From Granulicella sp. L46 (GTDB lineage: Bacteria > Acidobacteriota > Terriglobia > Terriglobales > Acidobacteriaceae), in NCBI RefSeq assembly GCF_009765785.1, contig NZ_LMUT01000009.1, positions 551,187 to 615,186 on the forward strand: DNA of 64,000 nucleotides, written 5' to 3'. Positions within the stretch are counted from its first letter, which is position 1. Every line of letters starts with the position of its first letter. Shown here piece after piece: positions 20,376 through 29,931 of this stretch. The notes under the pieces were generated by a model. It saw only the letters and a list, made by a program, of their open reading frames with translations, did no database searches and had not been told where the DNA came from. A program made the position numbers and the translations under genes.

Positions 20376-20978
20376 ATGAAACTGAATCCATTGATGACTC
20401 TCTCTTTCACTGCTGCACTCCTTCTGCCTTCGATCGCACATGCTGCGCGCACCGCACCGGCGAGCACGGCTGCGATCAGCGGCACTGCGGGAGTAGTGCA
20501 ACTAACCCAAACGCTGGACGCACGCAAACTAAGTAAGGGTGCGACGATCCAGACGCGGCTCATGAACACCGTGCATCTGCCGGATGGAACCAAGCTGCCG
20601 AGCGGCACCTTGCTGACGGCGACGGTAGAGAACGACAGCCTGCAGGACGGAAATGTGCGGCTGGCGCTGCGCTTTACGTCTGCGCAGTTGAAGCATGGAG
20701 CGACCGTGCCGCTTGCAGCCAGGATCGTGGACGTATCGGCGGGCACTGTTGACGACAGTGAGCCGAACGAGGTTACGGTTCCCGAAACTCTCGATAACAT
20801 GAACGCGAGCGAGGACATTCAGGATGTCGTTTCGGGCGTGAACCTGCACAGCCAGGACAGCAGCGCGAACTCGGGCGTGTTTTTGAGCAAGACCAAGGCC
20901 AACGTGAAGCTTCCCGCCGGCACACAGCTGGAGTTGGCGATACGGACCGGAGCGGGCGCAACTGCAGCCGGAGAGTAA
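20376..20978 (+). CDS. Secreted protein of unknown function, 200 residues
   Basis: A signal peptide (1-23, ending SIAHAA) predicts export. The mature part is a small all-beta-looking domain with a segment of the type LPDGTKLPSGTLLTATVEND (about 62-81), then VRLALRFTSAQLKHGATVPL, and ends with LPAGTQLELAIRTG. The repeated pattern of a polar strand, Leu-Pro-x-Gly-Thr and a hydrophobic strand suggests an internal duplication. There are no cysteines in the mature protein. I do not recognise a named family. The ribosome site is AAAGGAACC. It stands alone, 217 bp after the photolyase. Confidence 0.75.
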   Translation: MKLNPLMTLSFTAALLLPSIAHAARTAPASTAAISGTAGVVQLTQTLDARKLSKGATIQTRLMNTVHLPDGTKLPSGTLLTATVENDSLQDGNVRLALRFTSAQLKHGATVPLAARIVDVSAGTVDDSEPNEVTVPETLDNMNASEDIQDVVSGVNLHSQDSSANSGVFLSKTKANVKLPAGTQLELAIRTGAGATAAGE

Positions 20979-21124
20979 CCCTCAGCCCGGTGGTGCGCGG
21001 CGTCGTTGGCGATGATCGCCGCGCCGTGAATGGTACTCGGCGAACGATGAAATCGTGCGCTGGGTACCGTTTGCGTTTAATTTGGCACACGGCGTCGCGG
21101 GCGCTTTGAGGATTGATGGCTTCG

Positions 21125-22480
21125 CTAACGACCGGGCAGCTTGTAGAGAGTTTCGGCGTTGCGGTGCAGGACCATGTGGGCGAGTTCGGCGGCGCGCGCG
21201 GGGGAGATTTCGCCGTCCTGCTGCATTCCGTTGAGCGCGATGGCGAGAGCCTTGCGGGCGTTGCGCGAGCCCAGCCAGGTGGCTTCTTCCCATCCAATGG
21301 TGTCACTGTAGGGATAGCCGTCGGTGCCGAAGAGGACCTTGTCGGGATAGAGCTCGAGCCACTCGCGCAGCCACGTGGCGAGCGTGCGTGCGGGAATCAT
21401 GATGGCCTGCTGTGAGATGTCGAGATAGACGTTCGGTTTCTGCAGCAACGCGCCTGCTTCATGGACGAACGGCCAGCCACCGTGGAGAAGGACAAAGTTG
21501 GTGTGGGCGAAGCGTGGGTCGTTGAACAACGGCTCGAGGTTCAGCGGATTGACGCCGGTGATGGAGAAGTAGCGGCCGGCGCCGGCGAGATCGTGAAGGT
21601 GGACGGCCATGCCGAGGCGGCCAGCTTCAAGAGCAATGGTGCGAAAGAGGAAGTCTTGAAGAAGTTTGTAGTCGGCTGGAGTCGGCACGCCGCCGTGGAC
21701 GTAGCGCGCGTAGATATCGGCGGCGCGTGCGGCGTCGGCGGGAGTGTCAGCGGGTGAAGGATCGCTGATGTTGAGCGAGCGTAGGTAGGCGAGCTCGAAC
21801 TTGATGGCGATGGCGCCGCCGGCGTGCTGACTGCGGAGCGTGGGATAGACGAGACGATTGAGGTAGCCGTCGAGCGTCGCCGGAAGAGCGGCGAGGTGTA
21901 CGTCGGCGAGGTAGCGAGCGCGGAGTTTATCTTCTAGCGGAAAGAACTGCACGCGATCGGGGGTGTCGGCAGCTGTGGTGTTGTCAAGTGGGAAGAGCAG
22001 CGCGTCGTCATACGGCACCCAAAGGAAGCGCGGAGGCTGAACGCCATTGCCCATCACTACGCGGTTGGCGACCATGGTCGCGATGTTCGCCTGGTCGAGA
22101 ACCCACGCGGAGTAGTGAGCGCCCTCGCGAGCTTTCACGGCGGCGCGCGCTGTAGCGAGTTTGGCACGGCCGGTGGCGTCGAGCGGCGTAGACAGGTCGA
22201 CGTGGAAGAGTGCGCGCCAGGCATCGGCGAGCTGCGGGTTGTCGGGACGGTAGGCCGCGGGATCGGTTTGCGGAGCCATGCTGTCCACGGGCAGCGCATC
22301 GAAGTTGCGATCGGTCGCGTCATCTGGCGGAGAGAGCATGGGGTGCGCGTGGTTGTCGAAGGCAGGGATGGCATTGATGTCCTGCGCTGACGGCGAAGAG
22401 CTTTGCGTGGCGACGGAAGAAGATTGCGCGGGCGAGGCTGCCGCGAGGGCGCAGAGAAGACTGACGGCGATCAGGCGCAT
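21125..22480 (-). CDS. Secreted amidohydrolase-2 family metal-dependent hydrolase
   Basis: 451 residues with an N-terminal signal peptide (1 to about 19). TIM-barrel amidohydrolase motifs are FDNHAHPM near 41 (the HxH on strand 1), AVHLHDLAG near 310, VLLHGGWPF near 350 and VLFGTDGYPYS near 396 (the catalytic/metal Asp). The overall plan matches the amidohydrolase-2 group, which includes decarboxylases and uronate-isomerase-like enzymes, but the substrate cannot be told. A periplasmic location is unusual for that group and suggests a scavenging role. A CGGAG site precedes the ATG. It lies on the same strand as, and 58 bp downstream of, the methyltransferase gene, so cotranscription is possible. 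Confidence 0.83.
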   Translation of the reverse strand: MRLIAVSLLCALAAASPAQSSSVATQSSSPSAQDINAIPAFDNHAHPMLSPPDDATDRNFDALPVDSMAPQTDPAAYRPDNPQLADAWRALFHVDLSTPLDATGRAKLATARAAVKAREGAHYSAWVLDQANIATMVANRVVMGNGVQPPRFLWVPYDDALLFPLDNTTAADTPDRVQFFPLEDKLRARYLADVHLAALPATLDGYLNRLVYPTLRSQHAGGAIAIKFELAYLRSLNISDPSPADTPADAARAADIYARYVHGGVPTPADYKLLQDFLFRTIALEAGRLGMAVHLHDLAGAGRYFSITGVNPLNLEPLFNDPRFAHTNFVLLHGGWPFVHEAGALLQKPNVYLDISQQAIMIPARTLATWLREWLELYPDKVLFGTDGYPYSDTIGWEEATWLGSRNARKALAIALNGMQQDGEISPARAAELAHMVLHRNAETLYKLPGR

Positions 22481-22538
22481 GGAGGCTCCGTTGATGCAGA
22501 GGATATCGCAGACAGGGATGCGGGGATTTAATCTGACC

Positions 22539-23867
22539 TTAGTCGACGCGACAGATGAGGCACTTCAGGTAGCGCGTCTCTGGGAGCGTGATGACTTCGG
22601 GGTGATCGGGTGCAGCTGCGTGGGTTTCGAGCAACTGGACGCGGCGGTTGGCATCAACGGCCGCAGAGGCGATGATCTCGGTGAAGTCCTGCAGCGAGAC
22701 GTGATGCGAACAGGAGTTCGTGATGAGCGTGCCGCCAGGCGTGAGCAGGCGGAACGCGCGGAGGTTGAGTTCCTTGTAGCCGCGCAGTGCGCCTTCGGCG
22801 GCGCGCTTGGACTTCGCGAAGGCCGGTGGGTCAAGCACGATGGCGTCGAAGTGATCGTTGGGAGACGACGTTTTGCGCGCGGTGTCGTCGAGGTGGCGAA
22901 GGTAGTCGAAGGCATCGGCCTCCATCCACTCTGTCTCGGCAGTGAGCGAGGGATTGAGGGCGAGGTTGCGATCGGCGGCCTCGAGCGCCGAGAGGCTCGA
23001 ATCGACACCGGTGACGTGGGAGCACACCTGCGCGAGGTGCAGCGCGAAGCCGCCCTGGTAGGTGCAGATGTCGAGCGCTCGTCCCGTGCGGCCCGACGCC
23101 TTCACCACACGCGCAGCGGCCGCGTAGTTGAGCCGTTGGTCGAGGAACGCGCCGGTCTTCTGGCCGCTGGCCGCGTCGTAGTGAAAGTGCAGGCCGTTGA
23201 GGGCGAAGTGTGTCGTGGTCGGGGCAGCTTGGTCGGTGTCACGTTCGGCTCCCGTGCGGAAGGACAGACCGTCGGGAGCTACGGAGTCGGTGTGGGTGGT
23301 AAAGAGCGGGCCGGGTGCGGGCGCGGGCAGTTCTTCGAGCTCGCGAATGCGCGGGTCAGGGCGCTCCCAGATCGTCAGAGCCGATTTTTGTTTTGCGAAG
23401 GCTGCACTGAACGCTGCGACAACGACGGCGCGAACGTCATCTTGTGCTGTGCCTTGTATGAGCAGTTGCAGGAGTACGAGATCGTTGTAGCGGTCGGCGA
23501 TGATGCCGGGAAGATTGTCGGCTTCGGAGAAGAGGAGGCGGTGCGCGTTGTTCTTCGCCGACGTGGGAGCAAGCTTTCGGCGGAGTTGCAACGCGGCGTC
23601 GATACGCGCGCGGAGATCACCCAGATATTGCGCACGGCTGAGCGCGGGTGTGCGGGAGATGACGCGCGCGGCAATGGTCGACGCAGACGAATAGAGGGCG
23701 GTGCCCAGCGGAATCTCGCGCGTCTCGGTGATCGTGACGAGGCCGCCGGGCTCTATGGTCTCGGAGGCGGGCGACGATTCGAGATCGGTGCGATAGACCC
23801 AGAGGTGGCCGGCGCGGATCCGGTCAGCGGCGCGGCGTGTAATGCGGAGTGTGGTTGCGGTAGACAT
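22539..23867 (-). CDS. RlmI-like class I rRNA cytosine methyltransferase
   Basis: 442 residues. An N-terminal PUA domain (about 5-85, LRITRRAADRIRAGHLWVY) is followed by an EEHUD-like linker and a Rossmann SAM methyltransferase (about 210-442) with ALDICTYQGGFALHLAQ (motif I) and VLDPPAFAKSK (motif IV). The layout matches RlmI/YccW, which makes 5-methylcytosine in 23S rRNA; the exact target here is not proven. The start at 23867 is preferred because PUA begins within seven residues, as in the family; another ATG at 23909 would add 14 residues. It is divergent from a GNAT gene 75 bp away. Confidence 0.87.
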   Translation of the reverse strand: MSTATTLRITRRAADRIRAGHLWVYRTDLESSPASETIEPGGLVTITETREIPLGTALYSSASTIAARVISRTPALSRAQYLGDLRARIDAALQLRRKLAPTSAKNNAHRLLFSEADNLPGIIADRYNDLVLLQLLIQGTAQDDVRAVVVAAFSAAFAKQKSALTIWERPDPRIRELEELPAPAPGPLFTTHTDSVAPDGLSFRTGAERDTDQAAPTTTHFALNGLHFHYDAASGQKTGAFLDQRLNYAAAARVVKASGRTGRALDICTYQGGFALHLAQVCSHVTGVDSSLSALEAADRNLALNPSLTAETEWMEADAFDYLRHLDDTARKTSSPNDHFDAIVLDPPAFAKSKRAAEGALRGYKELNLRAFRLLTPGGTLITNSCSHHVSLQDFTEIIASAAVDANRRVQLLETHAAAPDHPEVITLPETRYLKCLICRVD

Positions 23868-23942
23868 CTGCTTCAAGTGTAGACGCGACCGCACGAGGTA
23901 CGCGGTCATTCGTTTACGCTGACAGACGAGGCGCTGCGGTTT

Positions 23943-24386
23943 ATGACGAAGATACCGAAGATGACGCTTACGGATTCACCTGACGATTCCACGCTCGAGA
24001 CCATATCGAGGCTGCTCTCCGAGTTCAACGAAAGAAACTCGGGGCGTGCGAATGACTATCGTCCGCTGACGATTGTGCTGTCAGATCCGGAGACGCAGGA
24101 GACGGTCGGAGGACTGGTGGGGTGGACCTCGTTTTCCTATCTGCACGTAAACCTGCTCTATCTGCCTGACACATTGCGCGGTGCAGGTCTAGGCACCAAA
24201 ATGATGGCGCTGGCCGAGGAAGAGGCGGTGCGGCGCGGCTGTGATGGCGTGTGGCTGGACACCTTCAGCTTTCAGGCACGTGGGTTCTACGAGCGTCTGG
24301 GCTACATCGTGTTCGGCGCAATCGACGATTATCCGCTTGGGCACAGCCGCTATTTTCTGAAGAAGGATCTTCGGCCGCAGCGATGA
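23943..24386 (+). CDS. GNAT family N-acetyltransferase
   Basis: 147 residues. The acetyl-CoA-binding core is clear: HVNLLYLPDTLRGAGLGTKMM (the RGxGxG/A-type loop is RGAGLGTK, about 77-84), then AEEEAVRRGCDGVWLDTFSF and ARGFYERLGYIVFG, the usual C-terminal GNAT signature. The middle part (VGGLVGWTSFSYL) resembles small-molecule acetyltransferases. The acceptor is unknown. The gene starts close to the divergent methyltransferase and ends 7 bp before the converging UPF0303 gene. An ATG six codons later (MTLTDSP) is an alternative start. Confidence 0.87.
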   Translation: MTKIPKMTLTDSPDDSTLETISRLLSEFNERNSGRANDYRPLTIVLSDPETQETVGGLVGWTSFSYLHVNLLYLPDTLRGAGLGTKMMALAEEEAVRRGCDGVWLDTFSFQARGFYERLGYIVFGAIDDYPLGHSRYFLKKDLRPQR

Positions 24387-24393
24387 TGGCCGT

Positions 24394-24891
24394 CTACGGC
24401 AGCTGCGGAATCGCGACGTTGAGCTGCTCGGCGATGGCTGTGACCGCGAGGTTGTGATCGTCGCGCTGCGGCAGGCCGGAGACGATGATGGTGCCGACGC
24501 ATTCGGAGCCACGCAGGAAGATCGGGAAACCTCCGCCGTGTGCTGCGTAATCGACGTCCGAGAGTCCGTCGCGGGTTTCGAGAGTCTGCTGGCTGAGTTC
24601 CAACTGGCGGCCAACGGCGTACGAGCTGCGCGCAAAATGACGAACGGTGTTGCGCTTGCGTCGAATCCAGTCGGCCTGATTGGGCTTCGCGCCTACAGTG
24701 GTGCAGGCAAATAGAAGTTGATTGGCGAGCTCGATCTCTACGGTGCCGCCGGCTTCGCGCGCCAGCAGCGCATCGCGCAGACGATTGCCCAGCTGCCATG
24801 CCGTGTCTGGTGTGAAGTCGGTGAAGCGCAGGAGTGATTCCTGCTGCGCGAGGATCGCAAGGTCTTGGGCAGGATCAGGTGTGGTGCTCAT
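24394..24891 (-). CDS. UPF0303 family (heme-degrading-like domain) protein
   Basis: 165 residues matching the UPF0303/GlcG-like group: LGNRLRDALLAREAGGTVEIELA, ADWIRRKRNTVRHFARSSYA, DYAAHGGGFPIFLRGSECVG and a final SGLPQRDDHNLAV motif are the hallmarks. Family members form a small alpha/beta fold that is often called heme-degrading-like; the biochemical role is not settled. It has no signal peptide. The ATG at 24889-24891 is chosen because GGAGAG lies nine bases upstream; the open frame runs further but without family sequence. Its stop is 7 bp from the converging GNAT stop. Confidence 0.82.
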   Translation of the reverse strand: MSTTPDPAQDLAILAQQESLLRFTDFTPDTAWQLGNRLRDALLAREAGGTVEIELANQLLFACTTVGAKPNQADWIRRKRNTVRHFARSSYAVGRQLELSQQTLETRDGLSDVDYAAHGGGFPIFLRGSECVGTIIVSGLPQRDDHNLAVTAIAEQLNVAIPQLP

Positions 24892-25178
24892 GATGCGTGA
24901 CTCTCCGTTTCGTGCAATGACGTTGATGATACTCACTGCGGCGCGGGTTTCGGATCGGAGCTGGCGGCGCCGTGGTTCGGGAGTTTCTGGCACCGGTTGT
25001 CGAGGTATTGCGGGAAAGGTGAGAATCGTGCGGTCCGCGGGTCGGGTGTTGTGGTGACCGTGCGACCGACGACTTGGGTCAAGTCCTGTTGCAGCGTGCG
25101 TGGGCGGTCCGGGGCCATGCATTCCATTGTCGCTTGATTGTGCGGAGAGAATAACCGGCTGCTGCGAAAATAGAAGGA

Positions 25179-26498
25179 ATGAAGAATCGGTGGGATGCAG
25201 TGCCGGCTGTCGGGATTGATTTCGGCACGACGAATAGTTCGGTGGCGTTGGTGCGAGACGATGCACAAGTGGAGTTGGTGCGGTTTCCTGCGCGCGACGG
25301 AGAAACGCTCTCTTCGCGGTCGGTGCTCTATTTAGAGAAGATCAAGGAGGCAAGCGGTGTGCGGCGCACGCACTCGTGGACGGGGCCATCCGCGATCGAG
25401 CATTACCTGGATGCCGAGGAGAAAGGCCGGCTGATCCAGTCGCTGAAGTCGTACTTGCCTAGCCGCACGCTTACGGGCACGGGGATCTTCGGACGCCAGT
25501 ACAAGTTTGAGGACCTCGTCGGACGGATTCTCTCCGATTTGCGCGAGCAGGCGGAGCGTCAATTTGGACAGCCGATTCGGCACGCGATGGTGGGACGGCC
25601 TGTTAAGTTTGTGGGGGCAGAGACAGAGGAAGATGATGCCTTCGCGGAGCAGCGTCTTCGCGCTGCATTTACGCAGGCCGGATTTGAGAGCGTCGAGTTG
25701 GAACTCGAGCCGGTGGCCGCGGCCTATTCCTACCAGGCGACGCTGGATCACGATGAACTGATTTTGATTGGCGACTTCGGCGGCGGCACCAGTGACTTCT
25801 CGCTTCTACGCGTGGGGCCGGGTGTGCGGCGAACTAGCGAGACGCAGCAGGTGTTGGGTAACAGTGGCGTGCGACTGGCGGGAGATTCCTTTGACGCGCG
25901 CATTGTGCGCAAACTGGTGTCACCGGCGCTGGGATCGGATTCCTACGCGCGCTCGATGAACAAGATTCTGCCCGCGGTGCCTGCTTGGATCTACGCGAAC
26001 CTCGAGCGCTGGCATTACCTTTCCTTTCTCCGCACACACGAAGTGACGGAGATTCTGCGCAGTGCGCGGCTGCGGGCGCTGGAGCCGGAGAAGATCAAGG
26101 CGCTCAGCACGCTGATCGAGGAAGATCTCGGCTATCAATTGCATCGCGCAGTGCAGAAGGTGAAATTTGAGTTATCGCATGCGGAGAGTGCAGAGTTTCA
26201 CTTTCGGGATGGCAGTATGGACCTGCAGATTCCAGTGACGCGCACGGAGTTCGAGGGGTGGATCGCGGAGGAGTTGCGCGCAATTGAGAGCTCGATCGAT
26301 TCGCTGCTCGAGAGCTCTGGCGTAAGCGCGGGAGACATTGATCGCGTGTTTCTAACCGGCGGAAGTTCCTTCGTGCCCGCGGTGCGGCAAATCTTCGTCA
26401 AGCGGTTTGGCGAGAAACGGATTCGCAGCGGCAATGAGTTCACCTCGGTGGCCCATGGGCTGGCGCTGAGAGCGCAGGAATCATTGCATGCGCGTTAA
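25179..26498 (+). CDS. Hsp70-family ATPase without substrate-binding domain (YegD-like)
   Basis: 439 residues containing only an Hsp70/actin-type nucleotide-binding domain. The phosphate-1 loop is VGIDFGTTNSSVALV (about 11-25), phosphate 2 is LILIGDFGGGTSDFSLL (about 192-208), and the adenosine motif is RVFLTGGSSFVPAVRQIF (about 388-405). The normal C-terminal beta-sandwich and lid of DnaK are absent and the protein ends just after the ATPase core, as in YegD-like proteins. The role is unknown, and it may not be a classical chaperone. An AGAAGGA stretch touches the ATG, closer than ideal. It sits 34 bp upstream of the malic enzyme gene. Confidence 0.87.
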   Translation: MKNRWDAVPAVGIDFGTTNSSVALVRDDAQVELVRFPARDGETLSSRSVLYLEKIKEASGVRRTHSWTGPSAIEHYLDAEEKGRLIQSLKSYLPSRTLTGTGIFGRQYKFEDLVGRILSDLREQAERQFGQPIRHAMVGRPVKFVGAETEEDDAFAEQRLRAAFTQAGFESVELELEPVAAAYSYQATLDHDELILIGDFGGGTSDFSLLRVGPGVRRTSETQQVLGNSGVRLAGDSFDARIVRKLVSPALGSDSYARSMNKILPAVPAWIYANLERWHYLSFLRTHEVTEILRSARLRALEPEKIKALSTLIEEDLGYQLHRAVQKVKFELSHAESAEFHFRDGSMDLQIPVTRTEFEGWIAEELRAIESSIDSLLESSGVSAGDIDRVFLTGGSSFVPAVRQIFVKRFGEKRIRSGNEFTSVAHGLALRAQESLHAR

Positions 26499-26532
26499 TT
26501 TTCCCAGCAGCCGGCTTCGGTAGAATCGGGGC

Positions 26533-28245
26533 ATGGCCGCAGCGCGCAAGACGCCGAAGTTTATCGAGACATCGCTCATGGGGTTGGGCTTGTTGAACAC
26601 ACCCATGTTCAACAAGGGCACAGCATTTCCAGAATCGGAGCGCGACGAGTTTTCGCTGCACGGCCTGCTGCCGCCGCACGTCGGTACTCTCGATGAGCAG
26701 GTGGAGCGGCGGCTGCGTGCATTTCGTGCGCTGACCGATGACTTCTCGCGCTACACGTTGATGCGCGATCTGCAGGATGTCAACGAGACGCTGTTTTACG
26801 CACTGGTGACGCGCAATATCGAGGAGATGCTTCCGGTGGTTTACACGCCGGCGGTGGGCGAGGGCTGCCAACGCTTCTCGGAAATTTGGCGGCGGCCGCG
26901 GGGCGTCTTTCTCAGCTACCCCAACCGCTCGCGGATCGAGAAGATCCTGAATCATCCGCGGTATGACGGCGTGCGCTGCATCGTGGTGTCGGATGGCGAG
27001 CGCATCCTTGGGCTCGGCGATCAGGGCGCCGGTGGCATGGGTATACCGATTGGCAAGCTCGCGCTTTACACGGCGCTCGCGGGAATTCATCCTCTGCAGT
27101 GCTTGCCGGTTCTGCTCGATGTCGGCACGGACAATGCCGCACGGGTTGCCGATCCGCTCTACATCGGTTGGCGGCATGAACGTGTGCGTGGCGCCGAGTA
27201 TGACAAGTTTGTGGACACCTTCGTGCGCGTGGTGCGCAAGCGCTGGCCGCACGTGCTGCTGCAGTGGGAAGACTTCGCGGGAAATAATGCGGCGCGGCTG
27301 CTGGATCGCTATCGCGACGTTCTCCCAAGCTTCAACGACGATATTCAGGGAACTGCCGCAGTGGCCGTCGCAACGTTGCTCGCGGCGGTGAATCTGACGG
27401 GCGTTCCTTTCACCGAGCAGCGGTTCGTGGTGTATGGCTTCGGATCCGCAGGGCTCGGAGTGACGAAACTGCTGTGCCAGGCGCTGGTGGCTGCGGGGTT
27501 GAGCGAAGAGGCGGCGCGCGCACGGTTCTACGCCGTCGATAAAGAGGGGCTGCTAGTGGAAGGCATGGAGGGGATGACGCGCGATCAGGCAGCGTTTGCG
27601 CGTGCCGGCAGTGAGGTGCAGGATTGGCCGCGCGGCGAACACGGCGTTGGTCTGAAAGATGTCGTCGAACGCGTGCGGCCGACGGTCTTGATTGGCGTGT
27701 CCGGGCAGGCGGGCGCGTTCACGGAAGACGTGGTGCGCGCCATGGCCAGGGGGTTGGATCAGGAACACAATGGACGCGACGTGCGGCCGGTAATCCTACC
27801 GCTTTCCAATCCGACCAGCCGCTGCGAGGCAAAGCCCGCGGATGTAATTCGCTGGACGGACGGTCGCGCGATTGTGGGAACGGGCAGCCCGTTCGCGCCG
27901 GTAGAGTTCGGTGGCAAGACTCACAAAATCGCGCAGACCAATAACTCCTACGTCTTTCCTGGCATGTCGTTGGGAATCATGAGCTCGAAGGCCAAGCGTG
28001 TAAGCGATGGGATGATCATGGCGGCGGCTAGTGCCCTCGCCGCGCTCTCACCGACGCAAGCGGACCCCGACGGCGCGTTGCTGCCGCCGTTGGAGTCCCT
28101 GCGAAACGTGTCCATGAGCGTCGCGGTCGCAGTCGGGCGACAGGCTGAAGCCGAGGGATTAGCAGAAATCAAGGGCCAGGCGTTCGTGGAGGCAGTAAGC
28201 GCCAACGTATGGGAGCCGGTGTATCTGCCGTATAAGCGCAGGTAG
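26533..28245 (+). CDS. maeA: NAD-type malic enzyme
   Basis: 570-residue malate oxidoreductase (decarboxylating), which converts malate to pyruvate, CO2 and NAD(P)H. The N-terminal malic domain includes MRDLQDVNETLFYALV, YTPAVGEGCQ (with the catalytic Tyr) and GLGDQGAGGMGIPIGKLALY (with the catalytic Lys); NDDIQGTAAV carries metal/substrate-loop residues. The NAD-binding domain has VVYGFGSAGLG, and NNSYVFPGMSLG lies near the end. The long form of about 570 residues is the E. coli MaeA/eukaryotic type. A TAGAAT lies seven bases before the ATG, so the mRNA may be nearly leaderless. Confidence 0.94.
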   Translation: MAAARKTPKFIETSLMGLGLLNTPMFNKGTAFPESERDEFSLHGLLPPHVGTLDEQVERRLRAFRALTDDFSRYTLMRDLQDVNETLFYALVTRNIEEMLPVVYTPAVGEGCQRFSEIWRRPRGVFLSYPNRSRIEKILNHPRYDGVRCIVVSDGERILGLGDQGAGGMGIPIGKLALYTALAGIHPLQCLPVLLDVGTDNAARVADPLYIGWRHERVRGAEYDKFVDTFVRVVRKRWPHVLLQWEDFAGNNAARLLDRYRDVLPSFNDDIQGTAAVAVATLLAAVNLTGVPFTEQRFVVYGFGSAGLGVTKLLCQALVAAGLSEEAARARFYAVDKEGLLVEGMEGMTRDQAAFARAGSEVQDWPRGEHGVGLKDVVERVRPTVLIGVSGQAGAFTEDVVRAMARGLDQEHNGRDVRPVILPLSNPTSRCEAKPADVIRWTDGRAIVGTGSPFAPVEFGGKTHKIAQTNNSYVFPGMSLGIMSSKAKRVSDGMIMAAASALAALSPTQADPDGALLPPLESLRNVSMSVAVAVGRQAEAEGLAEIKGQAFVEAVSANVWEPVYLPYKRR

Positions 28246-28274
28246 CTTTCGAAACGGCAAATACACAGTGCGAG

Positions 28275-28601
28275 TTAGCGATTGAACTCGTGAATCGTTT
28301 CGCCGGCAGCCTGAGCTACTGCTCCGGCGGCGTCCTTCACTGATCCGGCAACCTGGTCCACTACGCCCTCATTGGCAAGGTCGGGATTGCCGGTGAGATT
28401 GCCGATGCCTTCTTTCAGCTTGCCGCCGAGGTTGGTTCCTTTGCCGGTGATGCGATTCTTCGAGCCCCACGCCGAGGTTCTGCGAGCGGCGTCTTCGATG
28501 CTATCGTTGCCCGTCGCGTACTCGGGGCCGGGCGTGTTCATGACGACGTACGCGGCCACACCGAGGCCGACGGCTGCGAGAATCCAGGGAAGTGATTTCA
28601 T
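28275..28601 (-). CDS. Membrane-anchored CsbD-like stress protein
   Basis: 108 residues. One N-terminal hydrophobic segment (about 4-22, PWILAAVGLGVAAYVVMNT) acts as signal anchor. Residues about 50-95 resemble the CsbD domain (ITGKGTNLGGKLKEGIGNLTGN followed by VVDQVAGSVKDAAGAV), a small helical module found in general-stress proteins. A membrane-tethered copy is less usual than the free cytoplasmic CsbD. A strong AGGAG site precedes the ATG. It converges with malic enzyme and is divergent from the flavoprotein gene. Induction by stress is likely from family knowledge, but no regulator site was identified. Confidence 0.75.
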   Translation of the reverse strand: MKSLPWILAAVGLGVAAYVVMNTPGPEYATGNDSIEDAARRTSAWGSKNRITGKGTNLGGKLKEGIGNLTGNPDLANEGVVDQVAGSVKDAAGAVAQAAGETIHEFNR

Positions 28602-28692
28602 GGTCTGCTCCTATTTTTCTTCCAGTGCGTTGGATGCACGCGCGCCTTCCCGCGTTGGGTTCCATAGAATGAGCAGATGCAGGAAGGCTTAG

Positions 28693-29904
28693 GTGGCGGC
28701 AATGCAGTATGACGTGGTGGTACTCGGCGCGGGTGCGGCCGGAATGATGTGCGCATTCGAGGCCGGCAAACGCGGACGGCGTGTGCTGCTGCTGGAGCAT
28801 GGCGATCGTGTGGGTCGAAAGATTCTGATCTCCGGCGGCGGGCGCTGCAACTTCACCAATTTGGGGACGAAGGCCGAGAACTTTCTCAGCGAGAATCCGC
28901 ACTTTGCCAAGTCCGCCCTGGCGCGATTTACGCCGCGGGACTTTATTGCGCTGGTGGAGAAGCACCGAATCAAGTATCACGAGAAGACCCTGGGACAGCT
29001 CTTCTGCGATGACTCGGCGAAACAGATTGTGGCGATGCTCGAGAAGGAGTGCGCGGAGGCGCGCGTGGAGACACGCTGCGGCGTGACCGTCTCGTCGGTG
29101 CGACGCGATGGAGACGTGTCGGGGTTTGTGGTCGAGACCAGCGTGGGCAAGTTCACCTGCGAGTCCGTGGTGGTGGCGACCGGTGGACTGTCGATTCCGG
29201 CGATGGGTGCGACAGCATTTGGCTACGAGCTGGCGCGGGAGTTCGGGCATGCGATCGTGGAGCCGCGCGCTGGACTCGTGCCATTGGTGTTTTCAGTGGA
29301 AGATAAAGCCCGCTGGTGCGATCTCGCCGGCGTCGCCTTTGATGTGGTGGCTCGAGCGGTTGTGCAGGAAAAGACGCGGCGCAAGATTCCCGCATTTCGC
29401 GAGCGGCTGCTGGTGACGCATCGCGGGGTAAGCGGACCGGCAGTGCTGCAGGCCTCGTCTTACTGGAGGCCGGGCGAGGAAGTCAGCTTCGATATGGCGC
29501 CGGGACTGGAAGTGTTTCGTCCGCTGCTGGCGCAGGTTTCGGGACGCGACTGGAACAGCGCCTACACGGTACTGCGAACCGTGTTGCCGACGCGGATGGC
29601 CGAGCGCTGGGTGCGCGTGCGCGCGAATGCGAGTGCGGGCGATTGGACCAACGCCGGGATCGCGCGGCTGGAGAGCGATCTGCACGCCTGGACGCCGCGG
29701 CCCGACGGCAGCGAGGGGTTTGCCAAGGCAGAGGTGACGGTGGGCGGCGTCGATACTGCGGAGCTCGACGCGCGCACCATGGAGAGCAAGCGCGTGCCAG
29801 GAATGTACTTTATCGGCGAGGTGGTGGACGTGACCGGCTGGCTCGGTGGATACAACTTCCAGTGGGCGTGGGCCAGCGCAGTTGCAGCCGGTGCCGTGGC
29901 TTAG
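28693..29904 (+). CDS. HI0933/BaiN-type NAD(P)/FAD-dependent oxidoreductase
   Basis: 403-residue flavoprotein of the HI0933 family. The dinucleotide-binding start is VVVLGAGAAGMMCAFEAGKR (about 8-27), then the family signature KILISGGGRCNFTNLG (about 46-61), VVVATGGLSIPAMGATAFGY, and the C-terminal FIGEVVDVTGWLGGYNFQWA. Known relatives include BaiN, which reduces bile-acid or other enones, but most members have no assigned substrate. The GTG at 28693 is preferred because AGGAAGG lies about six bases upstream; an ATG at 28702 is the alternative. The stop is 28 bp from the converging 1501-residue gene. Cytoplasmic. Confidence 0.9.
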   Translation: MAAMQYDVVVLGAGAAGMMCAFEAGKRGRRVLLLEHGDRVGRKILISGGGRCNFTNLGTKAENFLSENPHFAKSALARFTPRDFIALVEKHRIKYHEKTLGQLFCDDSAKQIVAMLEKECAEARVETRCGVTVSSVRRDGDVSGFVVETSVGKFTCESVVVATGGLSIPAMGATAFGYELAREFGHAIVEPRAGLVPLVFSVEDKARWCDLAGVAFDVVARAVVQEKTRRKIPAFRERLLVTHRGVSGPAVLQASSYWRPGEEVSFDMAPGLEVFRPLLAQVSGRDWNSAYTVLRTVLPTRMAERWVRVRANASAGDWTNAGIARLESDLHAWTPRPDGSEGFAKAEVTVGGVDTAELDARTMESKRVPGMYFIGEVVDVTGWLGGYNFQWAWASAVAAGAVA

Positions 29905-29931
29905 GCCATAGTCCCTTCCGCGAGTGTGTCG